DNA of 64,000 nt from Apoda limacodes (GCA_946406115.1 OX291545.1:15824001-15888000); one strand, 5' to 3'; numbered from the stretch's first letter, positions 23,018 to 35,417 are shown. The notes: a model not told the origin generated them from the sequence alone. Program-made: numbers and translations.

Positions 23018-24490
23018 ATTTGCGTTTTACCTCAGAAATTTTTGAACAACTTTTAAATCAATCTTTTACTTTCAAATCAATTCGGATTAAGGCGAGGTAA
23101 ATCAGCTCAAAAGAGTACTACACACATGCATCTTGATATATATAATTCCATTAAAAATAAAAAGGTCTTAGCAGGTATATTTTTTGATATTGTAGGTGCA
23201 TCTAATAATGTCAAACATCATATTATTGCATCCTAATTAAAAACCATTGGTGTACCTGAAAAAAATATGCATTGGGTGTTTAATTGTTTACATAGTAGAC
23301 AAGTTTTTGTTAAAAGAAATCATAATGGTGAACTAATTGAGCCCAGATTATCTCATAAAGGGGTTTGCCAGGGTGGTATTTTAAGTCCTTTGATTTTTAT
23401 TCTTTATATTCACAAGCTTAATTCAATGTGTGGTCGAACTGTTTACAATATATCTTTTCATATGCAGATGACTTAGTTATTTATGCTTCAGGTTCAAGTA
23501 TCAACTGTATAGTTGCTAATCTTAATAGTACTTTAAAAAAAAATATATTTACATTTTTCTTACCTTTATCTAGAAATTAGTACAAATAAGAGCAAGGTTG
23601 TAATATTCAATAAATCAAGACCTTTTGATGTAAGATTATAGTATAACAAATAGATTTTACAAATAGATGACTACATTGACTAAAAAATTGTCATGTACAA
23701 AGTATGTGGATTCCATTGTATAAAAAGCATCCAGAGCATTCAATATTTTAAAAGCTATAGCTAGGACAAACTGGGGTGCTGACCCAAAAATCTTACTTAT
23801 GTTGTACAAGTAAGTAGTTAGTAGCCATTTTAAGTATGCATTATAAGATATCTGATGCTTTTTACATCCCTCACATAAAAATTGGACATGGTAAGAAGCT
23901 CCCAGAAGTTATTAGCATTTACACAGTTGAGTCCTTTGTAATTCTCTTTGTACTTCAGTAAATACAGCAGCATAAAGACAATTAGTCACATTGGTTGATT
24001 ATATCAGACTGTATGAGTATCCTATTGTTGATACGAAATTGTAAACTAAGCACTAAGGTTAGCTATATAATATATGAAATAAATATAATATGGACGATTC
24101 TTCTCGAACAAAATCTTGATATAATATTTATGTGGACTCATTCACACATAGGAGTAATCGAAAATGAACGAGCAGATATCTAGATTAAGGCTTGGTCATT
24201 GTAAAATGAATGCAATATTAGGTCGAATAAGGAAAATATTTCATCATCTATTTGTAATTTTTACAATACTGAAGATCAAACCATAGGCCATATATTTTTA
24301 AGTGTACTTATTTCACGATGGCTAGATTAATTATACAAAAACAGCGGAGACATCCCGCTCCCTACCCAGGAAATACTTTTAAACCCTGATACTTATCCAA
24401 TATTAAACAAGTTTATAGTAATGACAGGAATAAGCTTCTCGGATTGGTTTAGCAATCGATTTCAAGCGAAATGAAATATGTAACTGAATT
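23018..24490 (+). pseudogene. I-group LINE remnant (RT plus RNase H region)
   Basis: Plus-strand frames give a broken RT: FGLRRGKSAQ, then HLDIYNSIKNKKVLAGIFFD (palm start with the first aspartate), then KGVCQGGILSPLIFILYIH at about 23360-23410. A shifted frame follows, where YADDLVIYASGSS is recognisable near 23463. Further down come NWGADPKILLMLY (about 23770) and, near 24130-24180, FMWTHSHIGVIENERADI. The last resembles the C-terminal RNase H box ('SH.G..GNE.AD'). RNase H downstream of RT is typical of the I/R1/LOA group, so the assignment is by family knowledge. Many stops and frameshifts are present. The 5' part (endonuclease, gag-like ORF) is absent, and it abuts the family A copy. Confidence 0.75.
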
Positions 24491-24600
24491 TTCTGTCAAT
24501 AAGCCTGCTTTATATTTTACTCTTGAATGGATTTGAAGTTGGTTTTTGTTTTTGTAAAAAAAAGTAGTTTTCTGGATTTTGCAGTTAGAAAGTTATTACG

Positions 24601-24750
24601 AAAACTAGCGGTGCCCGCGGTTTTACATTTTTCGGATTGCATTTTTGGCATCAGTATCGATCACTAATCACCCGCTGATAGTTATTTTGAAAATATAATT
24701 CATGTACAGAATTGAACTCTCTACAGATTAATTATAAGTATAGATAAGAC
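24601..24750. repeat. Probable dispersed repeat fragment
   Basis: The fragment starts AAAACTAGCGGTGCCCGCGG and ends ATTATAAGTATAGAT, the layout of a common lepidopteran non-coding repeat that I recognise from memory. The window holds no second copy for proof. Confidence 0.4.
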
Positions 24751-25254
24751 AAAACTACCTAGAACGAATCTAGAACTAAACCGGACTCAGAATCGGTTTC
24801 CAATTCCTGTAAACAAAAATGACCTTGACACGCGTCTTTCGCTTTGTTAGTCTATGCAACATATACATAAATACGTATAATATTTCTAATTGTAAATTTG
24901 AAATTCTGTAGACTTTAGGTTTAATTAGTGTCGTGATTTGAAAACCAGTCAAAGAATGTGGCAATAAAGGTAATCATGTAAGTATGTTAACCAGAAAAAG
25001 TTAACTAAGTAAAGTTAGGTTATGTTTACAAGATTTGCACAGAGATTTTGAGTCAGGTTTACATACCTATGTGTTTTTATGTATTCGAAGAAACTCGTGC
25101 ATAGGCCCCCTAACCGCTAGTTGAGTGTAATGGAAATAGATCTTAAATGCAAAAATTCACTTTTTACAATATTTTACTCGATAGATTATTTTTATGAATA
25201 GTGCTCAACAAAGTTGCTTTAGCAGTTTTTCTCAAAACACATTCAAGTAAATAA
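24751..25254. other. AT-rich DNA, nothing recognised
   Basis: No supportable feature. Confidence 0.4.
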
Positions 25255-25570
25255 GCATCAAATTATTAATAAACGTCAGTCGAGGTCGAGGAGGAGGACA
25301 GAAAAAGAGGTGTTATGAGTTTGACCGCTATGTGTGTTTGTGTGTCTGTCTGTGGTACCGTAGCTCTAAAAAGGGTGAACCGATTTGAATGCGTTTTTTT
25401 AAGATTGAAAGCAGGTTCTTTAGCGGTGGTTTCCCTGACGCGACAACTCTTGCATCAAAATATTGAGTACCTATAATACAGTTAGAGGGCCAACAAACAC
25501 ATATTATTGGTTTACTTTTAGAAATTTTCTTGGTGCCAGGGCTGCTTTTAAAATGAGCAGGTCCGGTTTT
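25255..25570. repeat. Probable dispersed repeat
   Basis: The segment contains GTGTTATGAGTTTGACCG, TGTCTGTCTGTGGTACCGTA and GGGTGAACCGATTTGAATGC, phrases I associate with a lepidopteran dispersed repeat. The recognition is from memory. It is non-coding. Confidence 0.4.
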
Positions 25571-25685
25571 TTTTATTATATTTTAATGTAAGTTGCTAAA
25601 AGTACCTAAGGAATTGTTTATTGAAATAAAACGGTAAGTACTTTACATTTAAATTTAAAAAATCAAACATGGCTACAAGACTTTT

Positions 25686-25830
25686 TAGCTGCCTTCGTGG
25701 CTCAGTTGGTAGTACTCCCTCCTACTGAACTGAGGGGCGTGGGTGCGATTCCCGCCTGGACCAACATTTGTGTGATAAAAATTTGTGTTATCTATGTATA
25801 ATATTATGTTTTAGCTTAGACGGGTATAAT
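25686..25830 (+). mobile_element. tRNA-derived SINE
   Basis: The A-box TGGCTCAGTTGG is followed by a B-box-like GGTGCGATTCC 42 nt later. After it come CCAACATTTGTGTG and CTATGTATAATATTATG. The latter parallels CTATGTATAATATG in the SINE at 14023. The head is clearly the same family as that copy. Confidence 0.7.
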
Positions 25831-25859
25831 AAAGATGAAAATGTAAGTATGTATCTTGA

Positions 25860-26010
25860 TAATAGGATGTATAAATAAAAGTCTGAAGTAAGTTTTAAAA
25901 ATGGATATGAAATGTCTATAAACTACCACCGTTTCGGAATCAAAGTGGCGTTCTAGCGAGAAGAAACGGCGAAAGAGACTCTCTAGCACACGCTCTTTTA
26001 AATGTTTTAT
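25860..26010 (+). repeat. Possible LINE 3'-end fragment
   Basis: ACTACCACCGTTTCGGAATC and GCGAGAAGAAACGGC resemble the ACCGGTTCGG...GAGAAGAACCGGC block of lepidopteran LINE tails (compare 30955-30980, GAGAAGAACCGGCAAGAAAC). The similarity is weak. Confidence 0.35.
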
Positions 26011-26789
26011 TAGAATAACAAAAATATCACAACTTTTACGAGAAATAAAGTATCTACTCATCATATCTACGTTTCGAGTGAAACACAAATAAGCCTTTAA
26101 GCATTTCTTGGCTTCGTAAGCTATACACAAACTGCAAAAACAACAATTATAAGTTCTTAAGGACCTTAATGACTGGTCCAGCCAAATGCCAAAAATATCT
26201 AAAACTCTCAGCTAGGTATTACTTATGTAATATTAATTTAACATTTATACTATAAGAAAATATACATAATTAAAAATACACAATGAAATATCATCTACAA
26301 AGAAGTTACATAATCAATTGTACTCAACTGAAGTGTTTTAAACGGATAGATTCTCATTCAGTTTCGGCAGCGTCACTTTATACTTCCATTGCTTTTATTA
26401 CGCAGCACCCTTAGAACCAGTAGGCTTTAATGCTAATTCCTAACTGCCCCGGCTCTCTCGAGCCAACCCTTTTATTTGCAGTGACAAACAACATGATCGG
26501 GTAGCACACCAGAATCACGCCAATTTATATTTACATTATAACAGAACTGTTTTTGATCTTTGAAATACACATTTAGACTACAGATATTATTACCTATCTA
26601 ATACATTGTGTAACACTACATACAATATGATTTTACACATCATTCAATTAATAAATGAAAATAAGCAATCATTATTCATTTATTATAGTAATTGATCAAC
26701 TTTTTATACATTGATTTTTATTAAAATTAATCACACAAAGTACAATAATCAAACATATGTATGCATTTACAAAAAATAATAGTGTATAA
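26011..26789. other. AT-rich DNA, nothing recognised
   Basis: No coding, RNA or repeat evidence was found. Confidence 0.4.
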
Positions 26790-26860
26790 GTATTTATATC
26801 CGTTGTCTGGTTTCCATAGTACAAGCTGTGCTTAGTTTAAGATCCGATGGCGTTATGTTA
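26790..26860 (+). mobile_element. SINE tail fragment (uninterrupted junction)
   Basis: The fragment reads continuously through ATATCCGTTGTCTGGTTTCC to GCTTAGTTTAAGATCCGATG. It matches the SINE tail at 16141-16200 and provides the unoccupied form of the site used by the LINE at 14184-16140. Confidence 0.65.
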
Positions 26861-28480
26861 GTTTTTCAAAAATTTATGTTTGAAACTAATGTGATTATGT
26901 TTAGCATCTTTTCTTGCTCTGATTTTTACAAAAACTGACTATAAGTGTGTTATAAAACGCGTTTTTACCTTAATGTAGAATTAGTATCGAAAATAAATGG
27001 ATTTTTTTTTCAAGCCCTATAAGACGCAAAGGGAAAAATATTCAATTGTTTTCGGTAGTTCTGTAAAATTGTGACTTTGAATATACAGAACCCATGGTAA
27101 ATCAGCTGACTTTTACTTGTTGTCTGTCATCGCCCGGTCTGACCCGGATATATCGATGTTTAACCCGTATCCCGGATATGCACCATGAAAACCCATAGTC
27201 TCCGGGTCAAGTAGTTTTCTTACGCACTCGATTCATCTTTCTTTCTTAGTCACGTATTGGCTCACTTTTTAATTTTTATTAAAGATAAAGGTACGAGTAA
27301 AACACTGGCCAAATACGGGGTAAGAATATATGCGTACACGATGATAAATGATATAAATAAAATAACCGGGAACTAAGTAGGTAAAGGTAGGTAATAACTT
27401 ATTTAGTTATCTGTATTTTTTTCATAACAAAATATTATCTTATATTATTTCTAATAAATTGAAAGTGACTCAACACGTGCTTTAAATCAATGCGGCGTGT
27501 TCCGACATAACCTTTATTATTTGCTTTTCACAAACGTGTTTTTAAAAGCTTTTAATTATCTACTTTGCCTCGTCTCGTCGGTACTTCTACGTCCAACTTT
27601 TTCATGCATTTTATTTTATCATACGACAATTCAATAAAAATTGTCCAGCAGCAGCTACCGCACGTGCAACTTCGATTCGTTTTTGATGTATAATAATTTT
27701 TGCACCATATTAGATCCGCCATCTTAAATTTTGGAACACCTACAAAAAAATATTAGCACCATAAAATACACTTTCAATCTTTTGTTTTTTTAACTTATAA
27801 GTATACCTAATTTTTACCGACACTAATGTTGTTGCTAATGTTTTAACAACTGCTATGAGAATTTTAATGGCAACAACTCCCAAATGATTGTGGGCGTTTT
27901 AGTATATAACTTGTGTGCTAGTTTAAACTCAAATAATAGTACATTATAACACATAGAATTTTTAATAAATGTGTTAAGTGAGACACTTGTGCGGAATCAT
28001 TATCATCAGTTCGTAATAATGGACGCTATTAAAAAGCTGAAAACAGTAGAGTAAATGCTGCTTTATGATCAAGTGTGTTGAAAAGGTTATTTTTCTAACA
28101 AAGTTTGCGCAAACATTTTAACATCTGGCTCTGAATATCTTACCTAACAGCAAAGTTACTTATTGGATAGATAAGTTATGTTCTAGTATACAAATTAACA
28201 AGTTGTTTATCTTAACAACCCTTCTCATGTAAGGTGAATAGAGAACATATATTATCTAATTTAAATTAAGTGGATTTGAAATTTAGTTTTGTTAAGTACT
28301 TAATAAATAATAACTAAAATAGTAAGTACACGTGAAACGTGAAGTGATTTTACTCCTCAGAAACTTTAAGTGATATATACCATAAAACATGATATATACG
28401 TGTTCTTAGTGCCTCCATACTTTGGCCTAGAGAACTCTAGTGACTGCAGTACCTACTTAATTTTAGGTATGACAAAGACT
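26861..28480. other. AT-rich DNA, nothing recognised
   Basis: No gene or element could be supported. A CCCGG-rich phrase at about 27130-27210 is the only compositional break. Confidence 0.4.
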
Positions 28481-28484
28481 CACA

Positions 28485-28700
28485 CAGTGATGGAATCTTG
28501 GTAACCGTGTCCGAAGGATTGTATTTGAATTCAAATGAATTGAATTTGAATTTAAATTTAAAGGTAACTGGGTTCAAATCCAGGTATGAGCAACAAATTG
28601 ACACAATTTGTGTAGGTCTTATAAAATTACCTTCAAGCCTGGTTAGTACCCAATACAAGAGAAATGAGATAACCCAGTATTACGCTAAGACGAAATAGCT
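28485..28700 (+). repeat. Possible SINE-like repeat with a T-arm
   Basis: CTGGGTTCAAATCCAGG (28568-28584) forms a perfect 5-bp T-arm-like stem-loop that also fits a B-box. An AT-rich near-palindrome of AATTCAAATG-type words lies just upstream. No A-box was found at the right distance, so it is not a tRNA gene. Confidence 0.4.
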
Positions 28701-29656
28701 AACGGTGTAATGTGAATATGACGATACATTTTAACTGTTGTTATATCTCTGACCAAGCCTTTGAGTGTAAGTGTGGTATGGTATGGATGAATGATCATTT
28801 AGGCTGGCTGCTGTAGGCATGTTTAAGACTGAAGGCTTTATTTGCTTTAAAAGCTATATCTACAAGTAATGAGAATAGTCCCTAGAGATTACGACAAAAA
28901 AATATTATTAACATACAGTTGTAGCCAGAGGAACATGGTGATTTATGTAAGCTCCGAGGCTGGCGAGCATTGATAAAAAAAAGCTTATTGCCGAGAATCT
29001 ATCCGCATATGGGCTTTTGAAAAAGCTTCAAACTGCTTATGGTTTTACCTAAAAATATCGGAATTTTCAATCTTGGGGATGATTTTCCAAAATCGGTGAA
29101 ACAATGTCAATCTTAATTTTCCACTTAATGGACAATTATTATTATGTGTAAAAATTGAGCTTCAAAAATGACGAATTTCCAAACAAACTTTCAGTTTACC
29201 TCCTTAAAGGAAGAATTTTGCAAAATCCTTTCTTAGTGCTCGGCGACGTTTAGGAATAGTTTAGGCTTTGTGTCGATATGTCTGTCAGTTACTCAGTCAG
29301 TCAGCCAACTTATTATTTTGTATATTGCCGACTGTCTCGGCGAACTTTGTTGCTTTGTGTCCCCTCTTCTTTATAAAAGTTATAATGTACAAAAACAAAG
29401 TATTAAATTCTAGATCATAATTTATGTGGTATAGGCCGTACATTAACATTAACCCGATAGCGATTATAACAGCCTCGCAAATAATTCATGTTTATTATTA
29501 TTATTATTATATTCATTATTTTTATTACCAGCTATAGGTACATTATTTTTATGCAACATTAACTATTTACGCAGTGCCCGCTTGTTGAATGTCCGTAAAC
29601 AAATACCATTATAAGCGTATCTATTTATATAAACGAAAAGCCCTAAAGTGTCGCAA
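28701..29656. other. No recognised gene
   Basis: AT-rich. It contains a short ATT trinucleotide run near 29492-29512 and a possible repeat fragment near 29216-29300. There is no coding evidence. Confidence 0.4.
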
Positions 29657-30000
29657 ACTTTTGAAGTGAAAACTTCTTTAGCGGCGCTGTGCACTCTTTT
29701 TGTGATTGGTAAAAAATGAAAAACTCGCGCAGGCTGATCGAAAACTCGGAAGACGGAAACCATAATGCCACGCCATTAAAATGTGCAAGGTAGAAACCAT
29801 AATGCCGCGCCATAATAGGATGATTGGCAAAATAAAAAGATTGATTTTGAAGTGGAAACTTCTTAAGCGACGTTGTGCACTTTTTTGTGATGGGTAAAAA
29901 ATTTTAAACTCTATAGGGCGAATAAAAAGTAAGAGGAAATAGGGTTGATGAAAAAATTAAAGTGCGGATAACACATGTTAAAATGTTATATCCAGGTTGT
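29657..30000 (+). repeat. Dispersed repeat R, partial unit plus copy 2
   Basis: The stretch at 29816-30000 is the second copy of the 185-bp repeat at 18308-18500. A partial, more diverged unit (TTGAAGTGAAAACTTCTTTA at 29662) precedes it, so two starts of the same repeat follow one another. Confidence 0.7.
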
Positions 30001-30031
30001 ATGTTCTTTTTATATTTAGTATATGCGATTA

Positions 30032-30232
30032 TAAGTAGTAAAGGGAGGTTGGATATAGGATTTTAATTCTATGACAGATTGAGATGTCAAATATACTACG
30101 TCAAAAAAGTAAATAAACAAACATTATTATTTATAAAAAATAAATATGTTTACGAAGTGATGGGAAGTAAATAGCTAGTATAGGATAAAATAAATAGTTA
30201 ATATTCAAGTTTACACTTCTGCCGGCACTCCC
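30032..30232 (-). repeat. Dispersed repeat Q, copy 2
   Basis: This is the inverse-orientation counterpart of 7240-7450. It starts GGAGGTTGGATATAGG, then TTTTAATTCTATGACAG, and ends TTCTGCCGGCACTCCCGGAG. It lies immediately after repeat R. Confidence 0.7.
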
Positions 30233-30835
30233 GGAGTGCAAACCGTTATTTTTGCTATCGTTACGTTAAAATGACGAAAAATTCAATGCTATCATAGCCT
30301 GTGGGCGTCGAAACATGTTAGTATAATTGAATAAAGTTTGGTTCACACTTAACACAATTTAGATATCTATGATTAGTTTACAGTAGAAACAAGATCCATG
30401 TGTAACTCGAATTTAACATGGTGACGCAAAAGAGGCGACGAAAACAATCACGCCACCGCTGCGCTAAAGTGTCGAAAAAGTAGCAAAAAAGTAACGGTTC
30501 GGTGGCGCAAAAGTAAACAATGCAAAACGTAGCATTTAAGTCATAGTAATTAAAAATATTGAAATAGTCTACGATTTTGAAGCTAGAGCAATATATATCA
30601 TGGTAAAAATACAGCACTTACTTTGATAAATACAACCAAAACGTATCTTCCTAGGCAATGACCGTTTTCCTCCCACGACAATGGAAGATATGTTTTTTTT
30701 AATCATGAAGTGTACCAGTCAAAAGAAAATCACATATTTCAATCCAAAACTGATGATAGAAATGGTCACGCTAATGTAGTGACGAAAAAAACAAAATGCA
30801 GTGGTTCCGAAGATATAAACAAACAAAATCTCTCT
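30233..30835. other. No recognised gene
   Basis: At 30415-30520 a few GGCGCAAAAGT/GACGCAAAAG-like words recur. No element could be assigned. Confidence 0.35.
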
Positions 30836-31020
30836 CTCTTTATTCAAATTCAAATTCAATATAATTTATTCAGTTTAGGCTACCATAATTGAGCACTTAT
30901 GAATGTCACTACGCCATCGGTTTGTAAGTGTATAGGGCGGGAGACCTTGTACTGAGAAGAACCGGCAAGAAACTCAGCAAGGGCATTTCTTTACTCCCTT
31001 TCTCTTATAGCGTCCAATTA
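30836..31020 (-). repeat. LINE 3'-end fragment
   Basis: A simple TTCAAATTCAAATTC tail is followed by a block with GAGAAGAACCGGCAAGAAAC. The latter is shared, in weaker form, by 31490-31515 (GAGTAGAACCGGCAATAAAC), the 3' untranslated region of the broken LINE next door. I read it as a LINE tail in minus orientation. Confidence 0.55.
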
Positions 31021-31479
31021 AAATATTGGAAAATGCCCTCCCTATCATAAAAGGACACTTTCCATTACAAACATAAAAAAACATGAAATATAAAGAACAA
31101 GCACAACATAAAAAGTATCTTATTACAAAATATAAAAAAAAACGGTTTATGTATTCATCACTAAGAAATAATCAATGTCTTACAGTATTAATAAACAAAA
31201 CAAAAATGTAAGACTAAATACTAAGAATACAAAGAAGAGAAAAGCAAGAGCAGACCAGCCTTCACAGGCGACACCCGTTCACGAGTATGACACATGAATC
31301 AGCCATCGCTTCGTTCAACCATGTTTTAGGGAACGTAACGACCCGACACACACGCCACCACCGCAGAGACACTTTGAGAGAGCATGACAAACTCAAGCAA
31401 CTCCAATAAAACTTCGATTGTACTAGTTACAATGTGTGTAGTAAAGGAACAAAATATAAGAGGAGAAGATTGGAAGGTT

Positions 31480-33060
31480 CGTAATGCTTTACTACCGAGT
31501 AGAACCGGCAATAAACTCAGCAGTTAATCTTTTATACATCATATAAAAATACAATATAGCCTTACACTAGGTAATAACATAATATACAATGTTTTAATTT
31601 AAAAAAAAAATTTCAAATGCCCCATTTCAAATCAATTAATTTTTCCAAGCATTTTTATCATTTATGTATTCATCAACTTTGTAATAGCTTTTTTTCATTA
31701 AACTATCTTTGACATATATTTTAAATTTATTTGAGGGTAAATTAACCGCATGTTCTGGAATTTTATTGTAGAAAAATATACTTTGTATTGCGAAAGAGCT
31801 ATGTACCTTCTGAAGACGACATTTTGGAACTACCAATTTATCCTTATTCCTTGTATTAACACTGTGGAGGTCACTATTTTTAGCAAATAAGTGACAATTT
31901 TAAAAGCGAAGATATATTGGCAGGGAACATTTAAAATATCAATTTCCCTAAATAGTTCCCGAACAGAAATTCGAGGTCCTAATTTATAAAAGAGATTTTT
32001 AAATAAAAGAGATGTGTCATCACCAAATAGTACAATCTTGCACAGCTTCTCCACAAAGAAAGGCAAGTCATTTATGTAAATTAAAAATAGAAAAGGAACT
32101 AAAATAGAACCTTAAGGAACTCCTAATTTTACTTCTGAGCCATTAGACTTTACTTCATTGATTTCAACCTTCTGCATTCTACTACTCAAATATGAGCGGA
32201 TAAGCTCAAGAACCAAATCTGCAATACCATGATGACACAGTTTCCGAATAAGAGTTTCATGTTGCACGCAGTCGAATGCCTTTGACAGATCATAGAAGAT
32301 ACCAATAGCATTTTGTGACTGTTCCCAAGCAGCAAATATATGCTGTATAAGGGCAACACCTGCGTCAGTTGTGGAACGCCCTTTTGAAAAACCAAACTGT
32401 TGAGGATGAAGTAATCCATTTAAGTTAAAATGTTTAAGCATCTGATTGAACATATTAGTAGGCTTAGTATAGAGATAGGTCTAAAATTATTAGGATCATC
32501 TTTACTTCCACTTTTAAAAAGTGGTATTATTTAAACATATTTCATTAAGTCTGGGAATATCCCTTCGTCAACACACTTATTAAATATTATGACTAAGATT
32601 GGTGCTATAATATCAATAATTCAGCTAAGGTCTTTGACTGATATACCCCATAGGTCACAATTTTTTTTCTGAGTTAGTAATTTAAATGTCTTTATGATGT
32701 CTTCAGAGGTAACATGCTCAAATTTAAATATAGCCTAGCATTTATTTACATTACATTTTAAAAGTAACTCTGATTCTAATGGAGAAGAATTTAATGCATT
32801 AGTTGTAATTGTAGGCATTTCAGTAAAATATTTCTCAAAAGAGTTAGCGACATTAAGATCTGAATCAACTATTTTTGAATTTACAGTAAGTGAATAATGA
32901 TTATCACGCTGTTTAATTTTTCCAGTTTCACTATTTATTACATTCCATGTGGCCTTTATTTTATTATCAGAATTTTTAATTTTATTACTTAAATGTATTG
33001 ATTTTGCAACCCTGCATACTTTTTAAATATTTTTGAATACATTTTGACATAGTTGGTGAA
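31480..33060 (-). pseudogene. CR1-like LINE, broken reverse transcriptase
   Basis: Read antisense from high to low coordinates, the fragments run in RT order. KIKNSDNKIKATWNVINSET lies near 32980. VTSEDIIKTFKLLTQKKN follows near 32700. GIFPDLMKYV, a stop, IIPLFKSGSKDDPNNFRPIS lies near 32500-32560. FSKGRSTTDAG and IFYDLSKAFDCVQHETLI (first catalytic aspartate) come next. VKLGVP, a stop (in place of the usual PQG), then LFLIYINDLPFF is near 32100. VLFGDDTSLLFK is a mutated [F/Y]ADD box. The C-terminal KCRLQKVHSSFAIQSIFFYN ends at 31636. A deletion separates the GDD box from the C-terminal part. The 3' untranslated region reaches about 31480. Group placement (CR1/Jockey) is by resemblance. It is non-functional. 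Confidence 0.75.
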
Positions 33061-33283
33061 TGTGGGACTGTGGTTATATTGTTTCATTTCATACAACTCA
33101 TACAACCTAGTTCGACTTCGGTGTATTCCTACAGTATATATGTATAGATATAGATCTTATATATATAGATAATCTAGATAAGTAGCTATACTCACCTTCC
33201 GGTGATCCTATCTTGTTGTCAACTACACTAATAGTATTATTATATATTTGCTAGTAAATTGATCTTTATTCTTCGAGTCTCAT

Positions 33284-33366
33284 CAGTCGCAGTAGGAAGC
33301 TTCTCTGAAACTGCAATGTACGCGACCATTTCGGTTTTAAAGTGTGAGAATGGATTCCCTGGGAAT
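33284..33366 (-). mobile_element. LINE family A internal fragment
   Basis: GGAAGCTTCTCTGAAACTGC followed by ACGCGACCATTTCGGTTTTA aligns with 34869-34935 and 14414-14480. It is an 80-bp island of the RT C-terminal coding region, truncated at both ends and next to repeat P. Confidence 0.75.
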
Positions 33367-33627
33367 ATTGTGAATGCCAAAATATGCTACAAAAATTGCC
33401 TTTTTTCTGACGTATTTTTTTTTACCGAGTTCATTAAGGAACTTGATGATGAGCTTACAGCTCAAAGGATCAGTAGAGCTTAGTATTTGAATTAATTTCA
33501 ACGTGATACCTTTACGCATTCCTGAGAAAAAGGGTCTTGACAGACAGACAGACAGATAGATGGGCGAAAGGTCATCCTATAAGGGTTCCTTTTTCCTTTT
33601 AAGGTACGGAACCCTAAAAATAATGGC
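33367..33627 (-). repeat. Repeat P copy
   Basis: The reverse-complement end TACGGAACCCTAAAAATA is at 33602-33620. The GACAGACAGACAGACAG run and GAGAAAAAGGGTCTTGACAG match, inverted, the copy at 58095-58535 (which has CTGTCTGTCTGTCAAGACCC). It is non-coding. Confidence 0.7.
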
Positions 33628-34290
33628 TTAGAATAGCATAAAAATAAAAACCGCGAGCACTTATTGTTTTTTGTTCCTTTTTTCCAAAATCCAAATACAA
33701 AGTGTAATTAACGGGATTTCGAAGATTATGGCAAATCAATTTTGTAAGAAAAATATTCGACGGGAATATAACCCTTAAAAAGAAATAAGCCTTACATCGA
33801 TATAAGACCTATTCAACATTGTATGATAAATAGGTCTTGGTATATGTATAGTATATATTATTTAAGCCTTCCTTTTTCGATAAGTATATGCGCACAAAGT
33901 CGCGGAAATAAACTAGTATCATATAAGAATATTGTAGTTGACAATTAGTAAAAAATCTGAGGCGGAATATATAATGTTTTGGATTTTAAAGTCAGTTATT
34001 CCCATATTTATGACTTATCCAGGAAATCCCTCTGCCCAATCCTGACTTACTGATAGTTAATCAGCAACTGGTATGTACTTGAACATCATGCTAATTGCTG
34101 GTTTTGGAGTATTAATTAACATTGGACGATTATATTTAGTCTTGCGTTTTTGGTAAACAGTCTAACCTTTTTTTCTTATGCTTTAACATATATTGCGTCT
34201 ATTTTTATAATATTTCAAATATTTTACAATGTCAGCATTAATTAAAATTTGAATAAATAAACATATTGAATCTGCTGTCTTATTCAGCAT
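33628..34290. other. AT-rich DNA, nothing recognised
   Basis: No supportable feature. Confidence 0.4.
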
Positions 34291-34291
34291 T

Positions 34292-34528
34292 GTGCTGTTA
34301 TTATTTTTATTATATGTGCTGGGAATAGGGATGAGATACGAATGGCCAATAGTTCACGAGTTCAATGTTACTAACAGTTTGCGAGTCACGGATAAAAGCT
34401 TTTCCAAAGAAGGCGACGAAATATCTTTCCTGACACGTGACATTGCCGCAAGCACAATCATTTTCAGTACGGTCGCCATTTGTATACGACGGGTCTTGGA
34501 TGTTATTTGACAGAAGATAAACATCCAC
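34292..34528. other. Overlapping open frames on both strands
   Basis: Two frames of about 72 codons lie opposite each other (34292-34510 plus and 34310-34528 minus). The minus frame has a small cysteine cluster (CACGNVTC) and mixed codon composition unlike the AT-rich flanks. I recognise no family and see no convincing splice sites. It may be a fragment of something coding, or chance. Confidence 0.25.
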
Positions 34529-34651
34529 TTTTAATATATCGGTGCAACTCCAAAAACTGGTAAATCATTGAATACATGGTGCTTTTTATCAGTAGGTGAG
34601 TGAATCACTTCTGTGCTACGTATTTTAAATAATTTTAAATTTAATTTCCCC

Positions 34652-35417
34652 TTTTTTTTTTATACCACTAAGGTGGCAAACAAGCCTACGGTCCGCCTGA
34701 TGGTAAGCGGTCACCGTAGCCTATGGACGCTTGCAAAACCAGGGGCATTACTCGCGCGTTGCCGACCCTTCAGAAATCTAATAACTTCTTTTTTGAAGAA
34801 CCCCATACTGTAGTCCTTAGAGAAAACCTTGGCAGGGAGCTCATTCCACAACCCAAGCGTTCGCGGGAGGAAGTTTCTCTGAAACCGCACTGTACGCGAC
34901 CATTTCGGTTCCAAAGTGTGGGAATGAATTCCCTGTCGATGGCGAGCGGTGCGTTGGTAGAAAGTAGCCGTGGGCATTATTTCGAACAATTATTCAGAAC
35001 ACAATCCATTGTACAAGCGTTTGAACACACACAGGGAGGCAAAGTCTCCCCTCAGACTTAAGGGCTCACTTGCGGTATGAGTTTGGGATCGTCGACAATT
35101 CTCACAGCCCGTCGTTGAACCGAGTCAAAAGGGCCAAGCTGGTATCCGGGTGCACCCGCCCAGAGATGGCAGCAGTACTCCATATGGGGCCGGACTTGCG
35201 ACTTGTAAAGTAGCAACCTTTGCCCCGACGTGAAGTACTGCTTCGCTCTGTTGAGTACACCAAGTTTTTTGGACGATAGCTTTACCTTGTCTAGAAAATG
35301 ATCTCGGAACTGAACATCGCTGGAGATGTCAACGCCAAGGATCCCAATGCTCTTGGAGATGGAGAGGGGAGTGTTCTGGAATTGTGGGACTACAGTGAAT
35401 GGGGTTTTCTTAGCGGT
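34652..35417 (-). pseudogene. LINE family A, 5'-truncated 3' copy
   Basis: A poly(T) (34652-34661) and the tail TATACCACTAAGGTGGCAAA open a copy that follows 14184 onward at very high identity. Homology breaks after TTCTTAGCGGTGA at about 35417. It carries only the C-terminal quarter of RT: 34711-34989 is open and includes RQGIHSHTLEPKWSRTVRFQ. A TAA interrupts the SEELFE region just upstream. There is no catalytic box, so it is inert. Near-identity to other copies implies a recent insertion. Confidence 0.85.

Noticed and set aside
28437..28698. Opposing 66-73 codon frames
   Set aside because: They arise from an AT-rich near-palindrome of AATTC/GAATT words and a SINE-like T-arm. No protein family.
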